Counted from the stretch's first letter, positions 1 to 8,836 are shown. The stretch is 64,000 bases of DNA from CAWIHK01 sp963835935 (GCA_963835935.1 CAWIHK010000002.1:496001-560000); one strand, 5' to 3'. A program made the numbers and translations. Notes: generated by a model from the letters alone, not told the origin.

Positions 1-419
1 TTTGTATTTTCGATGTTGTTCCCGTCGAAAGCTTCCCAGTAAATTTCTCCACGACGCGCAGGAAGCATCGCAACCAGAATTCCATATTCACTGCCAACTT
101 GTTCATTCTTCATTCTATCGGCTAAAGCGCGAAGAGTCGGAACCGCAATAACCGGTTTTTCAATTGCAAATGAAATTCCTTTCGCAACGCTCAATCCAAT
201 CCTCAAGCCGGTGAATGAACCCGGGCCTATTGAAACCGCAATCGCGTCGATGTCGTTAATTGTAAGATTCGCATCCTTAACGGACTGCTGGATCATCGGC
301 ACAAGTTGTTCTGAATGAACATTCGGAGCATCGATTTGCCGATCGACTATCAACCGCTCCTCATTTACAATTGCAACACCGCAAATGGATGTTGCAGTCT
401 CGATACCGAGTATTGTCAT
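1..419 (-). CDS. tsaB: TsaB, tRNA threonylcarbamoyladenosine biosynthesis protein (3' part outside window)
   Basis: The reverse strand reads from ATG at 419 into a protein starting MTILGIETATSICGVAIVN, with the ASKHA-type nucleotide-binding start (ILGIETA) and a later SIGPGSFTGLRIG motif at about residues 70-82 that is characteristic of TsaB/YeaZ. TsaB is the non-catalytic partner of TsaD in the complex that makes the t6A modification at position 37 of ANN-decoding tRNAs. About 139 residues are visible and the rest lies beyond base 1. Its ATG overlaps the stop of tsaE (ATGA, 416-419), so the two are probably translationally coupled, and TsaE is a known partner in the same pathway. Identification is firm; the C-terminal end cannot be seen. 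Confidence 0.93.
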   Translation of the reverse strand, partial: MTILGIETATSICGVAIVNEERLIVDRQIDAPNVHSEQLVPMIQQSVKDANLTINDIDAIAVSIGPGSFTGLRIGLSVAKGISFAIEKPVIAVPTLRALADRMKNEQVGSEYGILVAMLPARRGEIYWEAFDGNNIENT

Positions 420-850
420 TCACCGATCCGTTCTATGACAATTTCCCGGCCGTTTTCATCATCCAACATTTTAAAATAGACATCGATCCGAGGGCGCGGT
501 AAAAGCGGCGCTGCTTTCTCGGCCCATTCAATGATTGTAACACCATCGTCTTCCATGTATTCGTCGATCCCGAGTGCTGCAACCTCCGATATCGATTTCA
601 CTCTATATAAATCCAAATGAAAAACAGGCACACCTTTATGCTGACGATATTCGTTGATCAATGTAAACGTAGGGCTTGTCACATGCTCATTTGCACCGAG
701 CCCTAAACACACACCTTTCACGAATTCCGTTTTTCCACTGCCAAGTTCGCCATAGAGAGCGACAACGTCGCCGGCGCTAAGCTTCGATGCAAATGTCCGG
801 CCCAATTGAACTGTTTCAGATTCGTTTGATGTTTGGATAACCTCATGCAT
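416..850 (-). CDS. tsaE: TsaE, tRNA threonylcarbamoyladenosine biosynthesis ATPase
   Basis: 144 aa, normal length for the family. A Walker A motif GELGSGKT lies at residues 34-41, followed by TSPTFTLINEY and HLDLYR, which are hallmarks of TsaE/YjeE. TsaE is the ATPase that drives the TsaB-TsaD complex through its t6A catalytic cycle. The gene overlaps tsaB by four bases, giving a tsaE-tsaB pair transcribed right to left. About 100 bp separate it from porX upstream, with no clear terminator, so porX-tsaE-tsaB may be co-transcribed. That last point is inference. Confidence 0.95.
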   Translation of the reverse strand: MHEVIQTSNESETVQLGRTFASKLSAGDVVALYGELGSGKTEFVKGVCLGLGANEHVTSPTFTLINEYRQHKGVPVFHLDLYRVKSISEVAALGIDEYMEDDGVTIIEWAEKAAPLLPRPRIDVYFKMLDDENGREIVIERIGE

Positions 851-947
851 GATTCGTTACTTTTCTTTCCAAAATCCTTTTAATTTTGAAATCTTCCCTG
901 AATGTTCATTTGATTTCTATTCACCATTCGAAACTCGACATTCGCAA

Positions 948-2519
948 TTATTTCGGCTCCATCCACACAACCGGCAGTATCATTTCCTCCATTGAAATGC
1001 CGCCATGCTGGAAACTGTCGCGATATTGATTCAAGTACTTGTGGTATTCAGTTGGATAAACAAAATAATAATCTTCCTTCGCCATTACATAATTTGTGGT
1101 CACACCGCGCTGCGGCAATTTTAGATCTTTCGGATTTTTCACAAAGATCGCCTGTCGTTCGTCCACCTTTAAATTTCTTCCGAATTTATATCGCAAACTC
1201 GTCGATGCATCTTTGTCGCCAATAATTTTTGAACCACGGAGACTACGTACGCTTCCATGATCGGTTGTAATCATGATCCCGATATCTTCTTCCTGAGATA
1301 ATGTTTTAAACATGCCAAGTAACGATGAGTGTGTGAACCACGATTTCGTCAACGAGCGATATGCAGCTTCATCCGGAGCAATCTCTTTGAGAATCTGGGA
1401 ATCGGAACGGCTGTGCGCGAGCATATCTACAAAATTTACTACAATTAATGTGATTGGGTTTTGAGTGTATGATCGAATATTATTTTCCACACTTCGCCCA
1501 AAATCCGCGTCTAAAATTTTAAGATATTTCGAATCCCGTTTGAGTGTGATTCGTTTGCGTTCGAGGATCTTATCAAAAAGCTGGTGTTCATGCCGGTTGA
1601 AGCTGTATTCGTCTTCTACTTCATCGTTGGCAGTCCAGAGTTCAGGATAGATTTTTTGGATATCAAGCGGGAAAAGTCCGCTGAAAAGCGAATTGCGAGA
1701 GTACGGCGTTGCAGTCGGAAGGATCGAATAATAATAGTCTTTGCTGATCGTGAATGATTCCCGGAGAATTTCTTCCATCACCAGCCACTGATCCAGCCTC
1801 ATGCAATCGATGACAAAAAAGAAGATCGATTTCTCTTTATTTAATTTTGGCAGAAGGAATTTTTCGACGACATCGACAGAGAGAACCGGTCTTTTGTCCG
1901 GTTTTTCAATCCAGCTTTGATAATTTTTCTCGATAAATTTTGAGAACTCCACATTGCATTCCCGCTTTTGGTCGGTCAAAGAATCGCGTAAACCCAATCC
2001 CGGATGCGGATCGAGCTCCATATCCCAATTTGTAATTTTAAGATAAAGATCGATCCATTCCTCATAGTTGAGGGGGTTCATCAATGCGAGCGATATCTGG
2101 CGAAATTCCTGGATGTAGTCCTTGGATACAAACTCTCCGGCAATTTTTTTACCTTCAAGAATCTTCTTGCATGTCAAGAGCACCTGACTTGGATTAACCG
2201 GTTTTGTAAGATAATCGGAAATTTTCCCTCCGATTGCCTCTTCCATGATCGATTCTTCTTCGTTCTTGGTGATCATCACGATGGGGAGGCCGGGATTAAT
2301 TGCCTTGATCTCCGACAAAGTTTGTAATCCTCCCTTACCGGGCATCATTTCATCGAGAAAGACTATATCGAAATTTTTGGAACGGACAAGCTCAATTGCA
2401 TCGTCGCCATTTGTGGCTGTATCTATTATATAGCCTTTTTGTTCGAGGAATAGAATATGGGGATGAAGAAGTTCTATTTCATCGTCGACCCAGAGTACTT
2501 TTGCTTTGATTTCGTCCAT
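948..2519 (-). CDS. porX: PorX-type response regulator with PglZ/alkaline-phosphatase-like effector domain
   Basis: 523 aa. Residues 1-120 form a receiver domain: acidic pair D12/D13, phosphoacceptor D56 in FLDEMMP, and K106 in YLTKP. The remaining 400 residues are an alkaline-phosphatase-superfamily (PglZ) domain with FFFVIDCMRLDQW (metal/nucleophile region) and TTDHGS near residue 420. This architecture is that of PorX, the response regulator partnered with PorY that controls type IX secretion and acts as a phosphodiesterase in Bacteroidota. A T9SS cargo signature elsewhere in the window (the interrupted gene at 22289-25918) agrees with a functional T9SS. No sensor kinase lies next to it here. 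The start is the first ATG, with no strong Shine-Dalgarno. Confidence in the family is high; the target process is inferred from the family. Confidence 0.88.
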   Translation of the reverse strand: MDEIKAKVLWVDDEIELLHPHILFLEQKGYIIDTATNGDDAIELVRSKNFDIVFLDEMMPGKGGLQTLSEIKAINPGLPIVMITKNEEESIMEEAIGGKISDYLTKPVNPSQVLLTCKKILEGKKIAGEFVSKDYIQEFRQISLALMNPLNYEEWIDLYLKITNWDMELDPHPGLGLRDSLTDQKRECNVEFSKFIEKNYQSWIEKPDKRPVLSVDVVEKFLLPKLNKEKSIFFFVIDCMRLDQWLVMEEILRESFTISKDYYYSILPTATPYSRNSLFSGLFPLDIQKIYPELWTANDEVEDEYSFNRHEHQLFDKILERKRITLKRDSKYLKILDADFGRSVENNIRSYTQNPITLIVVNFVDMLAHSRSDSQILKEIAPDEAAYRSLTKSWFTHSSLLGMFKTLSQEEDIGIMITTDHGSVRSLRGSKIIGDKDASTSLRYKFGRNLKVDERQAIFVKNPKDLKLPQRGVTTNYVMAKEDYYFVYPTEYHKYLNQYRDSFQHGGISMEEMILPVVWMEPK

Positions 2520-3035
2520 TTTACTCCAAAACTACTATAAAGATATAAAATTAATTAATTCTGGAGTGATAAGCAACCAAAGTTGTTTCTGGGTGAGCGA
2601 AAACCAAATGAACTTACCCATTCATATAGTCATGAATCAATAAAAACAATTAAAAAAATGTAATCGCGCGTGGAAATTTAGGCTGATTGAAAAGCATAAT
2701 CCGAATTGGAAAGCTTACGGGGAAAATTGATATACATAGCTTTTTGATTTGCAATAAAATGTTTGTAATTGTTATCATAGATATATTTTTCTTAAATATT
2801 GGTTGATCTAATTGGTCTATTTAGTTCGCACTGAAAAAGTCAGTTAAATGATAATTGATATGAAATATTCCTTCGTGTTCTTCATAGAAGGCTGTTTATT
2901 CTTTGTGTACTTTGTGGTTAACCACAAAGATCGCAAAGTTGATTTGGCAATCTATGAAGGACACAAAGGTTTTTCAGTGTGAACTATTTAAGTAACCCAT
3001 AATCGTTCTTTATAGTGGAGAGATAGGAAAATTTT
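2520..3035. other. Gene-poor, AT-rich spacer
   Basis: No convincing coding sequence was found in either strand of this 516-bp stretch between porX and the first recombinase. Its only clear structure is the palindromic element at 2822-2986 listed separately. It probably holds the divergent promoters of porX and of the recombinase gene, but I could not pick boxes with confidence. Confidence 0.6.
2822..2986. repeat. 165-bp imperfect palindromic (MITE-like or REP-like) element
   Basis: The outer arms TAGTTCGCACTGAAAAA (2822-2838) and TTTTTCAGTGTGAACTA (2970-2986) are inverted repeats with one mismatch. Inside, CCTTCGTGTTCTTCATAGA faces TCTATGAAGGACACAAAGG, and the centre is a 20-bp perfect palindrome around GTGGTTAACCAC. 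The whole segment could fold into one long hairpin. It has no coding capacity. It could be a non-autonomous mobile element, a repeat-family member or a strong transcription barrier. Confidence 0.65.
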
Positions 3036-3917
3036 TTGGAGGATGAGGTGGATCGACCGATACAGTCAAAAGGATTTTATGAAACCGTACGGCGTGAGAT
3101 GCGCTTGAGGAATTATAGCCTAAAAACAATTAAAGCATACTTAAGCTGCCTTCGGTTGTTTGTGAATTATTTTAATCCGCGGCACCCGCGGGAATTGATC
3201 GATGAGGATATTCGAACATATTTGCTCTTCTTGATCGAAAAACAAAAATTTGAGGCTTCGACTGTAAATCAAGCCTTCAATGCTTTGAGATTATTATATG
3301 TAGATCTCTATAAGATGCCGTTTATAATCGGTAATCTTCCACGGCCGCAGAAAGAAAAGAAGTTGCCGAACGTCCTGAGTCAAGAAGAAGTATTGAGAAT
3401 ATTTTCGCATGTCGATAATTTAAAACACAAAACGCTTCTTATGCTCATTTATTCCGCCGGATTACGTGTTGGTGAAAGTGTGCGGTTGAAAATCTCCGAT
3501 CTTGACAGTGAAAGAAAACTTATTCATATTCATGGAGGCAAAGGGAAGAAAGATAGATACACATTCTTATCCGACACAGTATTGGCTGCCTTAAAAACAT
3601 ATTACAAGGCATACAAACCTCGAGATTATTTATTTGAAGGACAAGGAACTCGTTCTCATCTTGCAGAGCGAAGTATCCAAAATGTATTTCATAGAGCTGT
3701 TAAATCAGCCGGTATTAGAAAAGAAATCAGTGTGCATGGTTTGCGGCATAGTTTTGCCACGCATTTGCTTGAAAGTGGCGTGGATTTACGATACATTCAA
3801 GAGTTGCTTGGTCATACTAGTTCAAGAACGACAGAAATTTATACACACGTGAGCAAAAAATCATTAGAAAAGATAGTTAATCCGCTTGATCAAGCGCTAC
3901 AAATAAAAGAAAAATAA
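3036..3917 (+). CDS. XerC/XerD-like tyrosine recombinase next to the cassette array
   Basis: 293 aa with the full tyrosine-recombinase catalytic set: Arg in SAGLRVGE, Lys in GKGKKDRYT, HGLRHSFATHLL, LLGH and the nucleophile Tyr in EIYTHV. An N-terminal SAM-like core-binding domain covers about residues 15-100. It lacks the roughly 20-residue insertion before the HxLRH box that marks integron integrases, so by sequence it is XerC-like rather than canonical IntI. It ends only 65 bp before the first cassette boundary (3982) and reads toward the array, an arrangement known from 'inverted' integrons such as that of Treponema. The start is uncertain: TTG at 3036 or GTG at 3048, both with weak ribosome sites. 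It may be a Xer-type resident, the array's integrase, or a relative of the IS91-associated recombinase that follows. Confidence 0.85.
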   Translation: MEDEVDRPIQSKGFYETVRREMRLRNYSLKTIKAYLSCLRLFVNYFNPRHPRELIDEDIRTYLLFLIEKQKFEASTVNQAFNALRLLYVDLYKMPFIIGNLPRPQKEKKLPNVLSQEEVLRIFSHVDNLKHKTLLMLIYSAGLRVGESVRLKISDLDSERKLIHIHGGKGKKDRYTFLSDTVLAALKTYYKAYKPRDYLFEGQGTRSHLAERSIQNVFHRAVKSAGIRKEISVHGLRHSFATHLLESGVDLRYIQELLGHTSSRTTEIYTHVSKKSLEKIVNPLDQALQIKEK

Positions 3918-3918
3918 T

Positions 3919-3988
3919 CGCCATATGGCGCATACATAGCAATCAGATCTGGGATATACGCCACATAGCGTAATTGAAAATGTTGAAC
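3919..3988 (+). other. Attachment-site-like sequence at the left edge of the cassette array
   Basis: An R'-type core GTTGAAC (fits GTTRRRY) lies at 3982-3988, 11 bp after an arm of a hairpin formed by CGCCATATGGCG (3919-3930) and CGCCACATAGCG (3959-3970), which pair at 10 of 12 positions. I could not find the R'' half (RYYYAAC) on the left. The site is therefore either a degenerate attC or an attI-like simple site. It begins two bases after the end of the upstream recombinase gene. The sequence from 3982 matches the 3' end of cassette 0, which supports it as a real boundary. Confidence 0.5.
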
Positions 3989-4102
3989 TAAGCCGCTATC
4001 GCGGCAGCAATCCAGTTCTTTGACATTGAAGATCATTATCACCTGTGTTAATTTTAAGTGAAGGAATAACAAACCACTTAAAACAAAACACAGGAGGATC
4101 AA

Positions 4103-4955
4103 ATGGGTGAAGTACGCGATCAGATGGTAATGACAATGCGGATGAGGAACTTTAGTGCAAAGACCGTGAAGTCCTATCTTTCGGTTGTGCGAGGATTTGT
4201 AAGGATGTATGGTAAGTCCCCCATAGAGATGGGAGAAGAAGAAGTACAGCAATATCTTCAAAGTCTTATGGAACGAAAAGCCAGTTGGTCAACCATTCGA
4301 CAAACATGCAGTGTGTTGAAATTTCTCTATCAGGATACGCTGAAACGGGAATGGAAGGGAGAGAAACTCCCGCATCCGAAACGGGAGAAGCATCTTCCGG
4401 TCGTCTTATCGACGGAAGAAGTGAAGCGGTTTCTTACTACAGTCAAGAATCAGAAGCATCGTATGGTGTTCATGGCCTGTTATTCTGCTGGCTTGCGAGT
4501 AAGCGAAGCAGTTCATCTCAAAGTAACAGATATTGACAGCGAACGGATGCAGATCCGTGTTGAGCAAGGCAAAGGGAAAAAGGATCGATACACGTTGCTA
4601 TCGATAACGCTCCGTGATCAACTCCGATTGTATTGGAGGGCTTACCGTCCACAACTGTGGCTCTTTCCCGGCCGTGAACCAGGAACGCCACTCTCCGAAC
4701 GAACAGTACAAACGGTATTCACAGCAGCGAAAAAAAAGTGGTATTACCAAACATGTAACAGTTCATTCACTACGCCACAGTTTTGCAACCCACCTCCTGG
4801 AATCGGGCACCGATATTTTTGTTATCCAACACCTGCTTGGACACACCAACCTAAGAACCACGAGCATCTATCTCCATCTACAGCGAGCAAGCATTGACAA
4901 AATTGTAAATCCGCTTGATCGTTTGATGACTCCTCCAACAGAGGTGCGATCATGA
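4103..4955 (+). pseudogene. Tyrosine recombinase, frameshifted at an A8 tract (or made by slippage)
   Basis: Reading from ATG 4103 (good ribosome site ACAGGAGGA) gives a XerC-like protein with Arg in SAGLRVSE and Lys in GKGKKDRYT. After a run of eight A residues (4730-4737) the frame is lost. The correct continuation lies in the +1 frame: SGITKHVTVHSLRHSFATHL, LLGH and the nucleophile region SIYLHL, ending at TGA 4953-4955. A seven-A tract would restore one protein of about 283 aa. The stop overlaps the ATG of the IS91 transposase (ATGA), so the two are coupled. The A8 could be a true mutation, a sequencing error, or a transcriptional slippage site producing both forms. The protein resembles the recombinase at 3036-3917, including a shared KIVNPLD near the C-terminus. 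Confidence 0.8.
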
Positions 4956-6124
4956 CAACGCACAATCTAGAGGTGGCAGATATCATTCGGACGTACGGTG
5001 ATGAATATCGGTCGAAACATAAACTTCCACGGCAACATTTACGGACATTGCATCACATAGTTTGTTGTAGAACCGCGGCGCTTGGTGGGCATGCTGATCG
5101 TTGTGACAAATGCGGTCATGAACGCATCTCGTACAATTCATGCAGAAATCGGCATTGTCCGAAATGCGGATCACTTGCGAAAGAAAGGTGGTTGCAAGCG
5201 CGGCAAGAGGAATTATTACCTGTTCCCTATTTTCACATTGTTTTTACTCTACCAAGCGAACTCAACGCATTAACCCTGGTGAATCAGTCTACGATTTACC
5301 CAATGTTGTTTCAATCTGCGGCAGAAACTCTCCTATGCCTTGGTCGTGATCCGAAACATTTAGGTGCAGAGATCGGATTGATTGCTGTGCTTCATACATG
5401 GGGACAGAATCTCATGGATCACCCCCATGTCCACTGCATTGTACCAGGGGGCGGACTTTCGCCGGATGAAACACGATGGATCGGATCGAGAGAAAACTTC
5501 TTTATCCCGGTACACATACTCTCACAGGTGTTTCGCGGGAAGTTCCTTGAAGCATTGAAGGATAATTATCATTCTGGAAAACTCAAGTTTGTGGGAACAA
5601 TAGAACCGTTACAGAAAAAACATGAGTTCCAGAAACTTCTCGATCGATTATACGCAAAGGGATGGGTGGTGTACGCGAAACAACCCTTCGGTGGGCCGGA
5701 ACAAGTTCTTGCCTATCTTGGTCGATATACACACCGGGTTGCACTGTCGAATCATCGTCTGATAAGCATGAACGATCATAAAGTGAATTTTCGTTGGCTA
5801 GATTACAGCGACGGAAACAAAGAAAAAATAATGACTCTCGACGCATGTGAGTTTATTCGCCGGTTCCTTATGCATGTGTTGCCCAATGGTTTATGTAAAA
5901 TCCGTTACTACGGGATCATGAGTAATCGTAACAAAAAAAGTCGGATGGAGAAATGCAGGGCGCTCCTTGGAATGTGTCAAGAGATAGTAGAAAAGCTCAC
6001 TCAATCATGGGAAGAGTTACTGCTAAAACTCACAGGAGTTGACATCCGTCAATGCCCGGTTTGTTCTTTGGGACGTATGCAACCCATGCGAATACTAAAA
6101 ACTGTACAACATGCTCCACCATGA
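4952..6124 (+). CDS. IS91-family (HUH) transposase
   Basis: 390 aa. The N-terminus has the IS91 zinc-binding region (CDKCGH, CRNRHCPKCGS at about residues 45-75), followed by HPHVHCIVPGGG, the HUH metal site of rolling-circle transposases, near residue 158. The segment YLGRYTHRVALSN around residue 254 holds the likely catalytic tyrosine region, and a terminal CPVC pair follows near residue 370. IS91 enzymes move by rolling-circle transposition and can mobilise flanking DNA. Here the gene is coupled to an upstream tyrosine recombinase (overlap of four bases), a pairing also known for some IS91-family members. The reading frame is intact, so the transposase itself could be active. Confidence 0.92.
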   Translation: MTTHNLEVADIIRTYGDEYRSKHKLPRQHLRTLHHIVCCRTAALGGHADRCDKCGHERISYNSCRNRHCPKCGSLAKERWLQARQEELLPVPYFHIVFTLPSELNALTLVNQSTIYPMLFQSAAETLLCLGRDPKHLGAEIGLIAVLHTWGQNLMDHPHVHCIVPGGGLSPDETRWIGSRENFFIPVHILSQVFRGKFLEALKDNYHSGKLKFVGTIEPLQKKHEFQKLLDRLYAKGWVVYAKQPFGGPEQVLAYLGRYTHRVALSNHRLISMNDHKVNFRWLDYSDGNKEKIMTLDACEFIRRFLMHVLPNGLCKIRYYGIMSNRNKKSRMEKCRALLGMCQEIVEKLTQSWEELLLKLTGVDIRQCPVCSLGRMQPMRILKTVQHAPP

Positions 6125-6352
6125 TGGCTATGAAAATTATATTGGCAATGGATAATAATAGGCCTACAACCCTCTTGGGTGGTCAGTGCAGAACTATGCC
6201 CTGATACAGAAATAGAAAATTATTTTTAGAATAATTAGGGATCTATGATGCTTTTATCATCAGTAATAATTATTTTGCACTACCATTGTGCATCATTCGG
6301 TCATTGAAAAGGAACATGGCGAAGATTAAATACCCATAGAGGATGCGGCTTC

Positions 6353-6449
6353 GTTCAACCAAATTTTATCCGACCTTGAGCTCCTAGCCTTCTACTGTTA
6401 TTTTGGTTCAGTGGTAGCTCATGCTCGGATAAAATCCTTAACGTTATAC
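6353..6449 (+). repeat. attC site A (end of cassette 0 / start of cassette 1)
   Basis: R'' GTTCAAC at 6353-6359 and R' GTTATAC at 6443-6449 enclose a stem ATTTTATCCGA / TCGGATAAAAT and inner arms TTGAGCTC / TAGCTCATG. Total 97 bp, typical of attC geometry. It closely resembles the lone site at 39061-39156 and differs from the other attC sites of this array. Confidence 0.8.
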
Positions 6450-6520
6450 GAAATTGTTTTGCACATGCTGATATGTCTTAAATTTCTATTATTATGAAAT
6501 TTTCACTAAGTTGAGATAGT

Positions 6521-7933
6521 ATGATGAAATTCAAAATATATCTTTTTTTGATTATTGCATTGTTCTTCTTCGTTAAACCTGGCATGGTTTTGACACAATC
6601 GAAATATACCGGCCAAACAATCGAACAAATTCTCGCTATGCCTGAAGACAGTATCAATCTTGGTATAGCTTGTCTCGTCCTTGCAAAAGATGCATATCCG
6701 AATCTCAAAATCGAATTTTACGACTATTGTCTCAATTACATGGTCGAGCGAATCCGTTATCTTGATCAAGGAAAAACCAATCCACTGGTTCGGATCGGAG
6801 TAATGAATCAATACCTTTACAAACCCGGTTGGTGGAATGATTCCGTTACCTTCACGTATAACTTAAATGATCTCGAAGCCGATAGTACAAGGGATCAATT
6901 TTTGAATGGATACATAGCATCGAAACTTGGCTCCTGTGTAACAATGTCGATGTTGCATCTTGTGCTTGCTGAACGACTTGGCTGGCCGATTAAACCGGTA
7001 AGAAGCGCAAAACATTTTTACTGCCGATATATCAAGAAAGGATTCAAAGAAAATAATATTGAGGCAACTTGCGGCGGAGGATACATCCCAAGTTGGAGAT
7101 ATGCGAAAGATGCCGGTGAGTCAAAGGAGGCAGTCAAGAACGGAATCTATGAGAGAGTTCTTACGAAGAAAGAGTATATTGCAAATCTCCTCGATGAGAA
7201 CGCGAGATACTTTAGAGAAAAGAAAAATGACTTGGATAAAGCAATATATTACACCAGACTTGCTCTATCCTACGATTCTACATACGTCGGGGCATATTGG
7301 AACTTGGGAGAGCTTTATCGGGAAAAAGCAATAGAACTCGACAGTACCAGATACGAAAGAATTCAGGATGTGAAACGGAATTATCAAATTCTCGAACAGA
7401 ATATGATACGACCGTCACCGTCACAAGTTAATATGAATCAAAATCCACTGTTTACGCCGCCTGATCCAACGAACGCAATAAATATGAATCCAGGAACATT
7501 TATACCTGGTCAATTTCAAAAAAGACGAAATCCACAAGAGCAATTCCTTGATCAATTTACGCGGCCTTCATTACCACAGGTTGGTGTATTTCAGAATCAG
7601 ACAAAGGAGTTGTTTCCCAACCCAAGCGCACCATATATGAATCAGGGATTTGTTGAACCGTCTCCACTTCAAAAGAAGCCGAATAATCCGTACAATCAAT
7701 TCCCCGTCAATCAGAATCCAAACATGCAGAGACAGAATGGCGAAATTGACATGATGGAAGAAATTGCATACATAGATGCCAGCTACGGAAAAAAGATATT
7801 GAATCTTATAGATATTTCACATAAATTGAAAGCGAAAGCTAAGGAGCTTGGGGTTGTGCTGAAATTCCCCAAAGAGTTTTTTATTAAGCAGGCAGAATCA
7901 ATCGAGAAATTTAAGCGAACTGGCGAGTATTAA
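6521..7933 (+). CDS. Secreted transglutaminase-like/TPR protein, cassette 1 copy
   Basis: 470 aa with an N-terminal signal peptide (hydrophobic stretch at residues 5-18). Residues 120-190 hold a transglutaminase-like triad: C139 in LGSCVTMSM, H165 in SAKHFYCRY and an acidic residue in NNIEAT (E181), followed by CGGGYIP. This is the SirB1/transglutaminase-core pattern. TPR-like helices (DKAIYYTRLALSYDSTYVGA) follow at about 235-290, then a Pro/Asn/Gln-rich linker (about 300-405) and a conserved C-terminal helical tail ending KFPKEFFIKQAES...TGEY. Two further copies occur in cassettes 2 and 3. It lies 21 bp before an RHS-core protein gene in every copy, so the two probably act together. Whether it is a protease, a crosslinking enzyme or an inactive binding domain is not known. 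Confidence 0.75.
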   Translation: MMKFKIYLFLIIALFFFVKPGMVLTQSKYTGQTIEQILAMPEDSINLGIACLVLAKDAYPNLKIEFYDYCLNYMVERIRYLDQGKTNPLVRIGVMNQYLYKPGWWNDSVTFTYNLNDLEADSTRDQFLNGYIASKLGSCVTMSMLHLVLAERLGWPIKPVRSAKHFYCRYIKKGFKENNIEATCGGGYIPSWRYAKDAGESKEAVKNGIYERVLTKKEYIANLLDENARYFREKKNDLDKAIYYTRLALSYDSTYVGAYWNLGELYREKAIELDSTRYERIQDVKRNYQILEQNMIRPSPSQVNMNQNPLFTPPDPTNAINMNPGTFIPGQFQKRRNPQEQFLDQFTRPSLPQVGVFQNQTKELFPNPSAPYMNQGFVEPSPLQKKPNNPYNQFPVNQNPNMQRQNGEIDMMEEIAYIDASYGKKILNLIDISHKLKAKAKELGVVLKFPKEFFIKQAESIEKFKRTGEY

Positions 7934-7954
7934 CCTTACCGAGAGGAAATTGTT

Positions 7955-8800
7955 ATGAAGCAGTTGAAATACTTTTTCGCTGTTGTTCTTCTAACATTCA
8001 TATTTGTTCAGACAAGCAATGCTGGCAGATATTTTAATTCATGGATTGCAAGATGGACTATACCTGATCCTCTACAACAAAAATATCCAGGGTGGTCTCC
8101 ATATGTTTATGGCCTTGATAATCCTATTAAGAATATTGATATAGATGGAAATGAAGTACACGTCTACACCGAAAGACTTACTCTTGGAGTATACTCAAAT
8201 AATGCGATTGGTATGCTGGCTAATCTGCCTTCTTGGATTCCGGGCGACATTAGAGCAGGGATGTTTGGACTTGGCGCTGCCACGTGGGAACTAATCGGGC
8301 CGAGACATTCTTTTATGGAGATTACTGCTGGTGGAGGAATTGACAAAATGATCGAGTTAGGAGGTCCGTTGCAAGGACATACAGAAGGTAATCCACTCAC
8401 CTCTGATGTTAATAGCTCATTTTCTCCCAGACCTGGTCAGGAAGAAGAAGTTGTCCAGCGACCATCCGGGGTTAGAGAGAGCGATTTTTCTTTTGAGAAT
8501 AAAATTCTCGAGATCAACACCTTGATGTCAAACTATATTATTGAGAACCATCTTCCCATTTACAGTGCTTTTGGCCTAAACAGTAACGGTTATATTGCAT
8601 TTCTGATTGCGGCCGCGGGTGGAACGGTTTCTTTGCCTGCGAATGCATTTGCCAAAGACAAAACAGATCAATATTGGCAAATTTACAGACAATTACTCGA
8701 TCAAGAAAAAAACAAAAAAAATTCTCATTCCAGAGTAAACGGAATAGATCAGAATAATGATCGGTTTAATGCTGAAAATCCTTTGCCGCCAGCATACTGA
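7955..8800 (+). CDS. Signal peptide + RHS-core + variable C-terminal effector-like protein, cassette 1
   Basis: 281 aa. Residues 1-23 are a signal peptide, followed at once by one RHS-repeat-associated core motif (RYFNSWIARWTIPDP, then SPYVYGLDNPI and IDIDGNE, about residues 25-67). The rest is not shared with the copies in cassettes 2 and 3. It contains RHSFMEI (H118) and AFGLNSNGYIAFLIAAAGG, which resembles a permuted papain/NlpC-like fold with His first, but Ser/Asn (S210/N211) stands where a Cys would be expected. RHS-core motifs normally sit at the end of very large RHS proteins just before a toxin tip; here no repeats are present. A ribosome site GAGAGGAAA precedes the ATG. Toxin function is inferred from architecture and from the downstream membrane proteins. 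Confidence 0.7.
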   Translation: MKQLKYFFAVVLLTFIFVQTSNAGRYFNSWIARWTIPDPLQQKYPGWSPYVYGLDNPIKNIDIDGNEVHVYTERLTLGVYSNNAIGMLANLPSWIPGDIRAGMFGLGAATWELIGPRHSFMEITAGGGIDKMIELGGPLQGHTEGNPLTSDVNSSFSPRPGQEEEVVQRPSGVRESDFSFENKILEINTLMSNYIIENHLPIYSAFGLNSNGYIAFLIAAAGGTVSLPANAFAKDKTDQYWQIYRQLLDQEKNKKNSHSRVNGIDQNNDRFNAENPLPPAY

Positions 8801-8836
8801 TGTTAAGTGAAGGAGAAAAAGATCAACAGGAGAAAA

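Larger units (their letters stand above)
3983..6443 (+). mobile_element. Integron-type cassette 0 (tyrosine recombinase plus IS91-family transposase)
   Basis: The left end GTTGAAC-T-AAGCCGC (3982 onward) is the reverse complement of the right end GCGGCTT-C-GTTCAAC (up to 6359), the same kind of cassette-specific terminal repeat seen for cassettes 1-6. The unit holds a frameshifted tyrosine recombinase gene and an IS91-family transposase gene. It may be an IS91-type element that inserted into a cassette, or a cassette built around it. IS91 ends (oriIS/terIS) could not be placed. Confidence 0.55.

Noticed and set aside
3036..3917. Canonical integron integrase IntI
   Set aside because: The insertion before the HxLRH box that distinguishes IntI is missing; only XerC-like features are seen.
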